Positions 30,850 through 42,343 of a stretch of 64,000 nt of DNA are shown piece after piece. Every line of letters begins with the position of its first letter. Position 1 is the stretch's first letter. The stretch is taken from positions 2,728,001 to 2,792,000 of the forward strand of contig NC_042513.1 in NCBI RefSeq assembly GCF_900963305.1, given 5' to 3'. Below the pieces are notes generated by a model, which did not search any database, was not told the DNA's origin, and saw nothing but the letters and a program-made list of their open reading frames with translations. Made by a program: the position numbers and the translations under genes. The stretch comes from Echeneis naucrates (Eukaryota; Chordata; Actinopteri; Carangiformes; Echeneidae).

Positions 30850-33430
30850 CACTTGTTTGATCAGACCGAGCTTTAAACTGGTTAAGAACTGCTCTCTGAG
30901 TCCCATCGTCTAGTTCAATCAAATCAAATCTAATAACATAAAATAAATAAATCTGTGCTGACGTGATTAGTCGATAAGTGACTGATCTAACGTTTGTCCG
31001 TTTAATCTTTTATCAGTCTGATGTTAAAACTATGCAGTTTACAGCTCCACATGTACGACTATCTGGTCACCCTTTTTCCTTATGTTATTCACTATTGCTT
31101 AAATTAAATGACTTGTTTTATCCATATCTACTTTTTCATGAATCAGTTTTAATGCTGCAACTTTTCCAGCATTAATTAATTAATTTTCTGGAAAATAATT
31201 GCCTGCTATGTTGATAACAACATTTTATTATCCATTAAAATACTAGAATTAAATGATCAAGGACAAATGTGGAAGACTGACCAACTCCAGGCTTTTTAAC
31301 GTGACTATTTGCTGCCTTTATCTGATTTATACTGCTATTTAATATCTATCCTTAGTCTGATATCTGGTGAGATTCACATGTATTACTTTTTTGTTACAGC
31401 TAACTGATTAAATAAATTCATAAAGATATAAAAAAAAATATGATTAGAATAATATTTATTTGCAGCTCTTTTTAGACTGCACAATCATTAATTATTTTGT
31501 CAAAAGTAACCAAAGATAAACTCCTGCATGGACAAGGATATATGTGCTTGTGCATGCAGTGAGGGCATGAAAGGCTTCTTAAAAAAAAAAAACTCCAGTC
31601 TTGTGAGGTGATTGGAAACAGTATCCTCTTTGTTCACTCTGTTCTGGAGAGGATTAATCCAGCTAATAATGTAGGGAAAGGGATAAAAGCACATCTGACA
31701 GAAAGGAAACTGGGCACCTCGCTCATTATTATCACTATTGGCGAAGTCTGCACAGCCTGTATGTGGGCTGCAGGTATAGCTATTTATGGGTGGTGGGTGG
31801 TGGGAGTTGGACTGGGTGTCTCACTGATACTTTTATGTAGAGGCCAGATCAGTTTGGTAGTATTGAGTCTTGCAAAATGTGCTGTCTTTTGAAGCCAAAT
31901 TTCAATGGCCATGGAGTAAAAGAGTAAATCTCAGAGTGAAGGAACAATAAACTTGCAGCATGCTTTGACTAAGATCTAATGAAGCTGCTAGCTGGTTATT
32001 TAGGTACACAAACACACTTGAATGTGTAATTTTTGTATTGTAATTTTCTTTTTCTTTAAAATGAATTTGATAAAAGTTAGTTTAAAAAAAGAGCATAATT
32101 GACAATTGGTGGAGAAGTCGAGGTAAGAAATGACAAGTATCAGTAGAAATATTGATCATTTCTGAATGATACCTAGCAGCATGTGTGAGATGTACAATTT
32201 GTATCTTCCTCTTTGTGTGTTATCATGATGACTTTGCACTTTCAAAGCTGTCTCCTCCAGTCGTGCACTTGTTCAAATGGCCAATTCAAATGAATCCCCA
32301 AGTGTGCAGCTAAGTTTAGCGGTTTAACTGGACCACTGACCCGGTGAACAGGGTGCCTACATCTAATTCTGGTATCAGCTGTATGCAGTGTGTGTTTAAT
32401 AAGCTTCCGATCATACGAAAGCATAATTTTTGTGATTTCCATCTCAGCATTCACAAGGTGGAACACCTGATTTCATCAATGTATTTAAGACTAAAAATAG
32501 GAATAATATCACATCATCTTTTTGAGTTTAGTGTGAAACCATTCAAAGTAGATGCCACCAGTGGCTCTGGCCTGTGAAGGCTCATTCACAGATCCCATGT
32601 GTTAATATGGGTTTGGCTCCTGCTTGGCAGATTTAGTTTGGTTTAAATCTGTAATCCCTTTTGTGACTAGATTAGCTCAGGCACAAACCTTCTCTTCCCG
32701 TAGTTTCCCCTGACTGTGGCATTATCGTGCTAATCTGCATGGTCAATATCTTATCTTGGAGTAGAAAAAGGGGGTCAGGTTTTACACTGTCTCTCTCACC
32801 CACAGTGGAGGTATGATTTTATATTCTTGGGCCAAACTTGTGTGTAGAATTTCCTGTGTAGAGTTGGCCATGAGACTTCCTGTGCTGGTGTTGGATGTGG
32901 AGGGGGTGGAGAAGCAGGGAAGGAAGTGGAATAGAAGCACAGGCAGACTGTGCTGCCTGCTGTTGTCAGCAGTGGCCACTGTGGTTGCTGCATGCATGTC
33001 ACTCACTGTCTCAGATTTTCAACACAACGACGAGGCCAGATGGAGCAACTGAAACAGTAGTTCAAAAAAACCCCCCCTCCAATTTTCCTTGCAGTCACCT
33101 TTAAAATTATCATGCTCCGCAATAATCATTATGAAACAGGAAAATCTTGTCAGGTACAGTGAGGTATGAGGTGAGCCATGACATTTTTGTCTCTTTTTTT
33201 CTATAATTACAGGACATGTCTTTTGGTCTGTTAAAGGCACAGTGCTACACTCAGCTCTCCAAGCATGCTACTATAGAGACAATATCTGTACGCTCAACAG
33301 GTGAGCAGCAGGCTGCCTGCCTCACTCTCTGTCCTGCCAGTTTCCTTTATGCCTGCTTTGAATGCATTTAATTTGAAATAATCAGGAGCTTCATCAGAAC
33401 TGACTGCACACTCTTTCTCTCCCTTCCTCA
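30850..33430 (+). other. Probable ripor1 intron 1
   Basis: No coding exon or repeat body recognised over about 2.5 kb. The sequence is A/T-rich. It ends at an acceptor (TTCCTCAG, 33431) that opens the exon containing the ripor1 start codon. Confidence 0.45.
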
Positions 33431-33473
33431 GCACTGTTTGATCCAAGAGAAACGTGCCTTGTAAGGAAGCAGG

Positions 33474-36400
33474 ATGTTCACAGGATCTACCAAACTGCCC
33501 CCCACCAAAATCCCCCAGCCTGAAAGGCTGGATGAAGTGTACGCAGCCTTACGCAGAGGCTTACAGTGAGTGAAAACCTAATGCATTGACTACATTAGAT
33601 TGCTGCCTGTCGCATTCAAGGTTTTATATTTTGAAATGAAGAAGTAACAGTGGTTGGCCTTTTGTTGTCAGGTCGCACCTGCAGGTACACCAGCTGGAGC
33701 TGGACAGTCTTGGTCAGCAGATTAGAGAAAACAAGAGGAACGGTCGTTTGGTGAGAGCCCAAGTAGTCAAACCTGTCACACAACCACTGACAGTGATTTA
33801 ACTCCAGACTGGCTGCTGTGCTACACAGCCCTCAGTCAGGATGCTAATTTGACATTTTGTGATGCTAAATGCATTGATTCAGTTTGTTTTGTTTACCTTT
33901 CAGGGGTCTTTGTACGAGCTTGATAAGGTGAGTTTCATTCGCGCCTGTTGTCCATGTTTGTGAGCGAAGGGCATTGAAACTGTTGAGAGATATAAGAGAT
34001 GAGATAGTTTATATGAATTTTTTTTGTCTTGTAGCAAGTGAAAGCCATAGAGAGGTTCATGCGTCGCTTGGAATTCCATCTCAGCAAAGTGAGTAAGAAA
34101 TCATTCATTTGATAGATCAATAGACTTACAGTTTAAACATGCTCTTTTTAGTATTTGTTCAGATTAGGAATGGATGGGTTTACTATGTTTAGTATGAGTC
34201 TGAGTCTGCAGAGTTTTTGAAAATGTATAGTTTAAGTCCACTCACTGCTGTTCCAAACTCAACAGGCAGCTATTTGTTGACCACAACCTGCTCAGCACCA
34301 CTGAGCAGTGTACAGACACAAGTGATTATTAATTGATGAACTCAAGAGTCTGATACTCTGGTTTTGAGATGTTAGAGAAGGAGAGTGAAACTTAGACTTG
34401 ACAGTGGTGGGTTTAAAGGCTGTTCCATGGAAGCAGTGGAAAAGCTGTTTATTTAAAAAAAAATAACATCATGCTAAGAAAATGCTGCTACAATTAATCA
34501 AAAATCAAAAGCAACCAAATCAAATCTATCTATGATATTTCAGAGTGTTTTTCATGAAATGTCAGTGAATTAAACTAAACAGTTGAAAATATACATTTCA
34601 TTCACCTTTGAAGTGAGAAGTTCATATTCACTTGTTGAAATGTATGTAATATTTGCTTTTGCAGGTTGAGGAGCTGTATGATGCCTATTGTATACAGCGA
34701 CGACTGCGTGATGGAGCAAGTAAGATGGTGGCAGCATTTAACTCTGCCACAGGCAGCAAAGAGGCCAGAGAGAGCCTGAGTGAAGCAAACAAGGGCTTCA
34801 GGGAATGTACAGAGGCAAGTCAATAAGCCTGCGTCAGCATCTACCATAGCTGTGGTTCCTATATTTTGTGTATAAGTGACCACAAGTTTCGATCTTGTAT
34901 TGAGTATTGCGTGACAATCTGCTCATGTGATTAATCAAAAGTTGTTGATGAATTTTTCTCTCAAAGTACAAATCAATGCGCTGACCAATTGTTTCAGTTA
35001 TAAATGTGATGGGAAAGTCTACACTATTTAAAACCCTCACTCTTTCTGCTTCGGTAGCACATGTGCTCACTTGAGAGTGAATTAGAGAGCCAGATGGGAG
35101 AATTTCATGTCAAGATGAAGGGTGAGTCATTTTGTACTTTGAGATGACTTCCCCCTCCCACTACTAGAGCAGTTCCTCCAGATACTCTTAGTATTAATCC
35201 AACATTTCTCTGTTAATTTCTGATGTTTTAAGGTCTTGCTGGTTTTGCACGATTGTGTGCGGGTGACCAGTACGAGGTAAAAAAAATTAATCAAGCACTG
35301 AAGACACACATTGCAACAGAGTTTTGATGGCCATTGCATCACATAGGCTGTTTTTGGGCCCATCAGGTCCTAATGCGTTATGGGCGTCAACGCTGGAGGC
35401 TACGAGGCCGCGTGGAGGTCAGCAACAAGCAGATATGGGACAGTGAAGAGTATATTTTCCTTCCTCTCGTCACAGAGCTGCTGTCAATCAAGGTGACAAA
35501 ACCAGCTTTTAGGGGACATTGGGTTTTTTTCATGTTGTTAGCAAATTTTATGAAGCCATCGAAAATAAGTGTCTGAATTTGTGACCCTCTATGGGGGAGG
35601 ACAAATTGATATTGGATTTTGGCAAATGATAAACGCTTGATGGTGGGATTTGTTGTTTGTTGACAAAAATAAGAATATATTCTATGTCAAATTTGAAACC
35701 TCAGTGCAGTATTTTATACATGTATAATATGAATAGGTTTTGTTTTGTTATTGTTTTGTTTTCTTTATAAAACCAAAATTAGCCACATTAGGTCCGTGGT
35801 TTGTCTCCATCCTGATTTCTTATATTTTGGTTGTCAAGGTGACAGAGCTGAAGAGCCTGGCTAATCACGTGGTGGTGGGCAGTGTGTCCTGCGAGATGCT
35901 CGACCTGTTCTGCCCACTCCCCCAGACGCTTGCTGTGGATATTAATGACCTTGGGACGGTGAAGCTAAACTTAGAGGTCACCTGGAGGTACTTAAATCTT
36001 TAGGCCTCAACATGGTTTGTTTTTGGGATTTTAAGATTTCAACATGTTGAAAGTATGTTTTGTCCCCTCACTTTTTGTTTCCCCCATCTCTTCCAGTCCT
36101 TTTGATAAGGATGACCAGAGCTCATCCACCAGCACAGTTTCTAAACGGCTGCTGTCCAATCAGAGCCCTCCTGACACGCCCTCTATGCGGGAGCAGGTGT
36201 TTTATGTGAGTCGCATCAAATAATTTCACACCAGCTGTTACATCACAATGGCCACTGTCACAAAGAGAGACTTAAACCATGGTTTACATCTAAAACAGCT
36301 GGAATAAACATATACTTTACACATAGCCCATTGTAGACTAATTTAAGTAGGAATAATTAGCTCATCAGCCCACATGGATTTATTCGTCTGAAATATCTTT

Positions 36401-39400
36401 GTTAAATCAGCCTCTGGTTTATAACTTGTATAAAGGTTTTATAAAAGCCTTGTAGGTCACTCCAACACACAAAACTTTCTTTCATTATACAAATATGTGA
36501 ATACACACACACATATCTAATATACTGTGCATTTGCTGTTTATCTCTCTGATGACTATTATTACTGTCATTTCATGGGTTGTTCTATTTCAGCTGCTTCC
36601 CAACTGCTTTGTCTGTAGCAGTAGCATTGGTGTGTGTGAGGACATTCACAAAGGACTTTGTGTTAGTACATGTGATCGAGGGAGTGGCATGCCTGATGTG
36701 AGGAGAATGAATGATGGCGGCGGTGGCTTGTGTGACAGCAGCATGTATGAACGAAGCTGTGGTCCTTGTAGCTGTTTAATAGTGGTCGATTAGTCCTCCA
36801 ATATGTCCCTCCTCTTCCTCACCTCCCTGAAGAGCATGCCTCATGGCAGGCACAGACAGAACTGCTCACTGGGGGAAGTGTTCCATGATGTCCCAGCGAA
36901 CAGGACGGCATCCTTTCGTTGTGAATTCAGCCATACAACCCCTCGATTGGCCTCTGTACAGTCGGTGTGTTTGGATGTAGATGTAGCTGTAGTGTAGTTT
37001 ATAGGAGTTATCAAACTAAAACAAAAAAATCTGAAATTACACAATTTATTCACCTAAGATAATGGAATCGAAACCTCTACAAAAACTCTGTAAATTGGAT
37101 TTATGTATTGTTTAATTTATAATCAATATTTTAATCAATTCAGGATCCTAATGGAAAATAATTATCATGTTTAATTAAATTGCAACCTAAGAAAGATTAA
37201 GTCTCGTGCTTGAGTGGCCGATTTTGAGCTGCAGCATCTGAATATCATCAACATTAGCTTCTTTCTTTTTTTTTGCATATTAGGGAAAATAAACAATCCT
37301 TGTGACAGGTTAATGTAACTCTGTCTGCAAGAATTGCATTTCGTGTGTTAGCCAAAATAATATATTACCACACTCTGAATGTATGAAGCTCCAAGCTGTA
37401 TTTTAGTTGATATATTATGAAAAATATGACCCCTTGATTTAATCAGTGGTTCTCAAATTTGACTCATATCTCATGACGCATTTCAGAAGTAGTAAGAGCT
37501 ACATGCCTTACAGGTCTCCCAGTAAACCAACATTGAATAAAAATGAAATATTGCAGCATTAAAATAACATAATTGTGGTACGACTAAATGCCTTGCCAGT
37601 ACTTTGACAGTAACCCTAAAGGTGTGATAGACTTTGTCAGATTTTTTGTCTTTCATTTTGACAAATGTCTTAAGTTGATGGTTTCTTTTTTACCTGCCAA
37701 AAACTGCACGTGCATTACGTGTCATTTTATATTTTTGGCCTTGGTTGTCTTTCATTAAATGTCTGGATGACTCAGTTTGTGGACCACTGTAACAGTGAAT
37801 CTGTCTGTTTGATAACTGAGTACATAAAGTTTTTCAGGTGTTAACCTTGTGTATGTCTCTTCTAGTCTTTGCTGAAGCGACAGGGAGAAGTGGAGAATGG
37901 GACAGTTTGGTCCAACTCCTCTGAGTCCTCTGATGACTCCTCTAGTCCAGCGCTGGCTCATCATGCTCAGAGACTCACGGCCTCCAACACGCTGCCAACC
38001 ACTCTCATCAGTCAGCTGTCATTAACTCCGCACAAGTCCAGCACTTCAACGCCATCACTGTCGTCCAACCAAGAGGAGGATGAGACAGAGGCTGGGGAGG
38101 TTTTCTCTCAGAAAGATGCAGTGCCTAACGGCCATCTGCAGACTTCCTGCTCTCACAGTCATGTGGGCGAGAGCAGTCCAGACTGTACTGTGACTGATAG
38201 GGCATCTGTCCAGTCAGCTGACTTCTCTGAAACCTCAGGAGACCTGAGCTGCTTGTGCCCTGGCTTGTTGATGAAGCCAACAGCATTCCATGCCTCTGAA
38301 GATGGCAACCCACAAATAAGTGTTTTGACAGAGGATGTAAAGGATGATCCTTGTGAAGACTCAACGGCACAGGCTCAAGCAAAAAGCGAGGGAAACACTA
38401 CTGATGCAGGAGGCTGCCAACAGGTAGAAGAATCAGAGAAACACAGTCAGCCACATCAGTTCACCCAGGAGCTGAAAGAAGCAGTGAATTCTCCAACAGT
38501 GAGTTCAAGGATAGGTTTGTCTGGTGAGCCTAATGTGTCCAATCTCACATCTGTAACACCTGCATTTGTTTTTCCACAGGTTCCTTTTCCTACATCCTCT
38601 AGTTTCACCCAAGAAGTTGAGACAGCCCTCGAAAGTTTTGACTTTCTCAACTGCTCTGACCTTGAGGAAGATGAGGAGGAGGAAGAACATGAGCAGCAGG
38701 AGGAAGAACATGAGCAGCAGGAAGAAGAACATGAGCAGCAGGAAGAAGAACATGAGCAGCAGGAGGAAGAACATGAGCAGCAGGAGGAAGAACATGAGCA
38801 GCAGGAAGAACAACACGAGGAGCAGGATGAAGAACATGAGCAACAGGATGAAAAGGACCAAGAGGAAGGTGAAGGAGAAAAGGAAGTGGTGGACAAACAG
38901 CACACAGAGGACCAAAACAGAGTGGAAGCAGAGGAAACAGACAAAGAAGAAAAGGATGGAGAGAATTTCTACTCTGGAGGAAGGTCAGTGTTTTATACCA
39001 AACTGGACAGAAATATTTGTTGACGTCCTTGAACATTTATTGTTATCCATCTCCATATTGGAGCTTTCAGAAGAAGTTTGATTAGAAATCTGACGTTTGC
39101 CCATGCTAAAACTGATATTGTTTGTGAGAAAGTTAGTCAGGTGACCACTAAGGGATACAAAATGAGTAATAAAAATAAAAAAAAAGAATACATTTGAAAA
39201 GAACTGGGACAAATAAATGTCGGGAAAAACAGAAAGGCAATAACCAGAAAGAGATGCAGAATGACTGTCACTTTGTTCATCTAGTGTAAGGCAGATGTAG
39301 AACAATTAATCACAATCATTAATCATTAATCAACAAGGTGGAGCCTGATTCAAAGCATGTGTGCTTCTGTCGGTGTAGTAGAAGATCAATTGCACGGACA

Positions 39401-40069
39401 TGAATGAGGTTTCATTGGTGTTATTTGTATTTTTCTCTTTTACATCAGTCTACTTTTTGTCTCTCAGCAGTGATGAGGAGGAAGCAGGTGGCCTTGAGAT
39501 CCTTATGGAAGCCCCAGAAGGATTTAGGAACTCAGATGAAGATTTTTTCTCTGAATCACAGGTAAATGGAGTAATGATGCTACAATACACCAAAATCAGA
39601 TATTAATATTATTACACATAATGATAATGTGTGTTAGGTCTTATGGATCTTTTTATTGGTGCATCTGGTTATCTTTCTGCCATCAGTGTTACTGTTCTTT
39701 GTGGAAAGTTGTGGGGTTTTTTGTATCACACCTTTGGTAAAGATGTGACTTCGGCTCCTTTTATATCAAATCTTTACAATGTTTAAAATCATTTTTTAAA
39801 GGAGTCGAGTGTGGAAGATGCACAGGATTTGGGACAGATGGAAATGCCTGAAGTAAAGGAGGAAACAAGTGAGGAAAAGGGAGCTGAACAACCTGGTGAG
39901 GAGTTTTTATTTGTCTCATGCTTTAGAGAAAGCCATTGATCATGTGACAGCATCTGCTGGCAGGAGATCTTTGTTAATTGGCCCTATTTTTAATATTTCA
40001 GGAGAGGACACATCACACGATCAAGAGCGGCCATCCACTCCCAGCCATTTGGCCACTACTGTCTTTTAA
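33474..40069 (+). CDS. ripor1: RIPOR1 (FAM65A)-like, short form lacking the C-terminal helical-repeat region
   Basis: Fourteen exons: 33474-33565, 33672-33750, 33904-33927, 34035-34088, 34665-34814, 35058-35121, 35233-35276, 35367-35492, 35839-35987, 36097-36205, 37866-38983, 39471-39561, 39802-39895, 40002-40069; about 753 residues. RIPOR proteins bind active Rho GTPases and control cell polarity and migration. The conserved N-terminal half is clear: [77 protein letters not shown] and [20 protein letters not shown]. The middle is a disordered Ser-rich region, then [20 protein letters not shown] and a Glu-rich heptad repeat. Human RIPOR1 (about 1220 residues) continues with a long C-terminal helical-repeat region that is absent here, yet the ending SHLATTVF resembles the human ending. 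Exon 3 has only 24 bases. Intron 5 is GC-AG. The assignment to RIPOR1 over RIPOR2/3 rests mainly on the ctcf neighbour. Confidence 0.88.
34815..35057 (+). other. GC-AG intron of ripor1
   Basis: The exon ends ACAGAG and the intron begins GCAAGT, the classic consensus of GC-type donors. It ends CGGTAG before CACATGTGC. No GT donor would keep the conserved [13 protein letters not shown] junction. Confidence 0.8.
38683..38850 (+). repeat. In-frame 21-bp coding minisatellite in ripor1
   Basis: About seven near-identical copies of a 21-base unit encoding EEEHEQQ, decaying at the right end to variants such as QHEEQDE and HEQQDEK. It lies in the acidic region of ripor1, about residues 570-626. The antisense Cys/Ser-rich open frame over it is an artefact. 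Copy number is likely to vary between individuals. Confidence 0.9.
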
Positions 40070-41500
40070 TTTCACAGTAGATACACAACAACAACGTCTC
40101 CCACTTTGTTCTACTCATGCCATCCCCCTCTTACACTGAGGGATCAGAGGCCTTGAGGGTGTCCCACTTACTGTTCAGACAAACAAGCTCTTCCATTACA
40201 GTGGAGTTTGTGCACGTATTTGCCTTGTTCTGACCAAGAATGATAAACCTCGGGGTTTCTGCAACCAGTCATGACTTAAAACCTACTTCCAGTCTTTATT
40301 CCTTCAACAAACTGTCATGTTGCCTGGGTTTAAGTGAGATACCACAAAAGTTTACACATTCATAGCCTGTTCCTGTCACGTGAAAACTTAAAGTTCAAAA
40401 CATCAACATTTAAGGAACAGCTAAACGCAGCCGTGTTTTTTGCTTTATTACAGCGTGGAAGTGGCCTCATCGTTTTGAAATGGTTTCATGACTTCAAGCA
40501 GATAGATTTTTTTAAAGCTACAAACTCGTCTACAATCAACCAAGTTACATTTCATTATTTTCAAAGTGGTCAGTATTTACAGACATGAAAAACCACTGAG
40601 GTTTATGATTTTCAGTGTTAAATTAGCTTATAGCCTGGAGCTTTTTCACTGTTAGCAGGACAGAAAAAGATTTCATGAGCATGTGATGTTTGTCTGAAGA
40701 TTTTTATAGACATGAAGTCATTTCCAAAGCAGGAATGTTCCCTGAAAATCAACAGGATATTTCCACTTAGAACATCAGAGACAATTAATGAGAATATTCA
40801 GAATGACCTGAATAATCCACATACTACATGAAAGAAAATAATAGAAATACTTTTAGGATCAGTCTGCATTTCTCTTTAAAACCAAATCTGGTTCAGTTTT
40901 CCCAAACTGGGAAACAGTCTGCAGTGTAAAACTATATTTAAACCTGCATGTGTAGCTGCCTCACACTGCCAGCATGTCTGTATGAAATGATCAGCTGATC
41001 ACTTTAAGTGTTTAAGCTAAGCTCCAGTGCTACGAAGTCACTGGTTCTGTAGCTGTGTACTAAAGCTGCCTCACGAGGGCGCCATAGTCTTTCAACATCA
41101 TGTTTTATGTAGATCTATAAAAGCCTCTCATTCAGGAAGTGCCTCAAGTGATAGAAATGGAGGGTTTTAATGCCAGAACAGGAGAGATCAGGCAGAGGAA
41201 AACAGTGTTTATTTTCTGAATTACTTAAAGAGTGTGCACAATAAGAGATATTTACTGTTTCATATTAAGAATTGTATATGTCTTGAAATGTTAAAATGTT
41301 TATGTTCAGAAATGTTTAAACTTTATAAAGGTTTCTTTGAAAGAAACATGTCTGTTGTATTGAATGACTTAGAATATGTAGGGACTGGTTGAGTTTAATA
41401 TTAAATCCAAACTCTAAAAATTGAAGGTTTATTTTTATTATTAGAAATCAATTTCAGAATGAGCTGCTCGCTGGTTTTCATAGTAAAGGAATGAGTGTCA
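40070..41500 (+). other. Probable ripor1 3' UTR
   Basis: No coding exon on either strand. In particular, no exon for the missing RIPOR C-terminal helical repeats was seen before vrk3. The extent of the UTR is not determined. Confidence 0.45.
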
Positions 41501-42343
41501 AAGAACACTAAGACATTTTAAAACGACATACATCCACTTTAATTTTCAACTTAAGTCACTCTGTTTACATAAAAGAATTCAATTAACCTGCATTAGCTCA
41601 TTTTATGGAAATGGCATCACCAAGTTTAATATCATGGTAGGAAAGATTTGCAATGTCAATTGTGCTCTCCCTGCTAACTAGCAACTTGCTAAAGTTCCTT
41701 AAACCAGAAAAAAAAAATCCAAAGCACACTGACATTTTAATGAACAAAATGTCAATATCATACAAATCTGTACATCACAAGCTGAACTTGAGTCTGTCCC
41801 ATTCACATTACCCTTGAAATGCAAAAACAAACCAAAATATAGTGCAATTCATCTGAGAAACACCAGCATAAATGAATACAATGAATATTTATTGACAATA
41901 TTTTGCTTTCAGTGCAAATAATATCATAAATAAAACACAGTACGACAAATAGTTAATACAGTCTACCATAAAACTGCAGTTGTGTTCCTTTTCCCTGAAA
42001 ATAAAGTACAGTTATTATTATCATTGCTACAGAAACTGCACAAAATGTTTGCATTGAGAGACAAGCTGACAAAAATGTAAGCAGTTCTTTATTATTACTT
42101 ATTACTATTAATTACACCTTGCAATTTGTGGCTTTCCTCTCTTCATATTTGGAAGATTTAAAAAATTATATTTAGAATTACATTTAAGTTCATATTAAAA
42201 CTACAACTCAATAGTCTGAATAAAAATGATTTACAACCATATTTTTGTAGTAAATCTGCATCTCTTACGTATGTACTTGAGCAGACGTACTGAGATGCCA
42301 TGTGCACATAATTGTTTCTGCGTTTTCAGTTTTGTGTTCTCAC
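41501..42343 (-). other. vrk3 3' UTR
   Basis: Follows the vrk3 stop on the minus strand. A TTTATT on the plus strand near 41885 gives AATAAA on the minus strand, a candidate polyadenylation signal. ripor1 and vrk3 are convergent here. Confidence 0.5.

Noticed and set aside
36527-36793. Plus-strand Cys-containing frame of 88 residues
   Set aside because: Lies in a ripor1 intron, has no family resemblance and is not needed by the in-frame ripor1 model.
38456-38944. Minus-strand Cys/Ser-rich frame of 162 residues
   Set aside because: Antisense of the ripor1 EEEHEQQ repeat; the periodic Cys/Ser pattern is a by-product of the 21-base unit.
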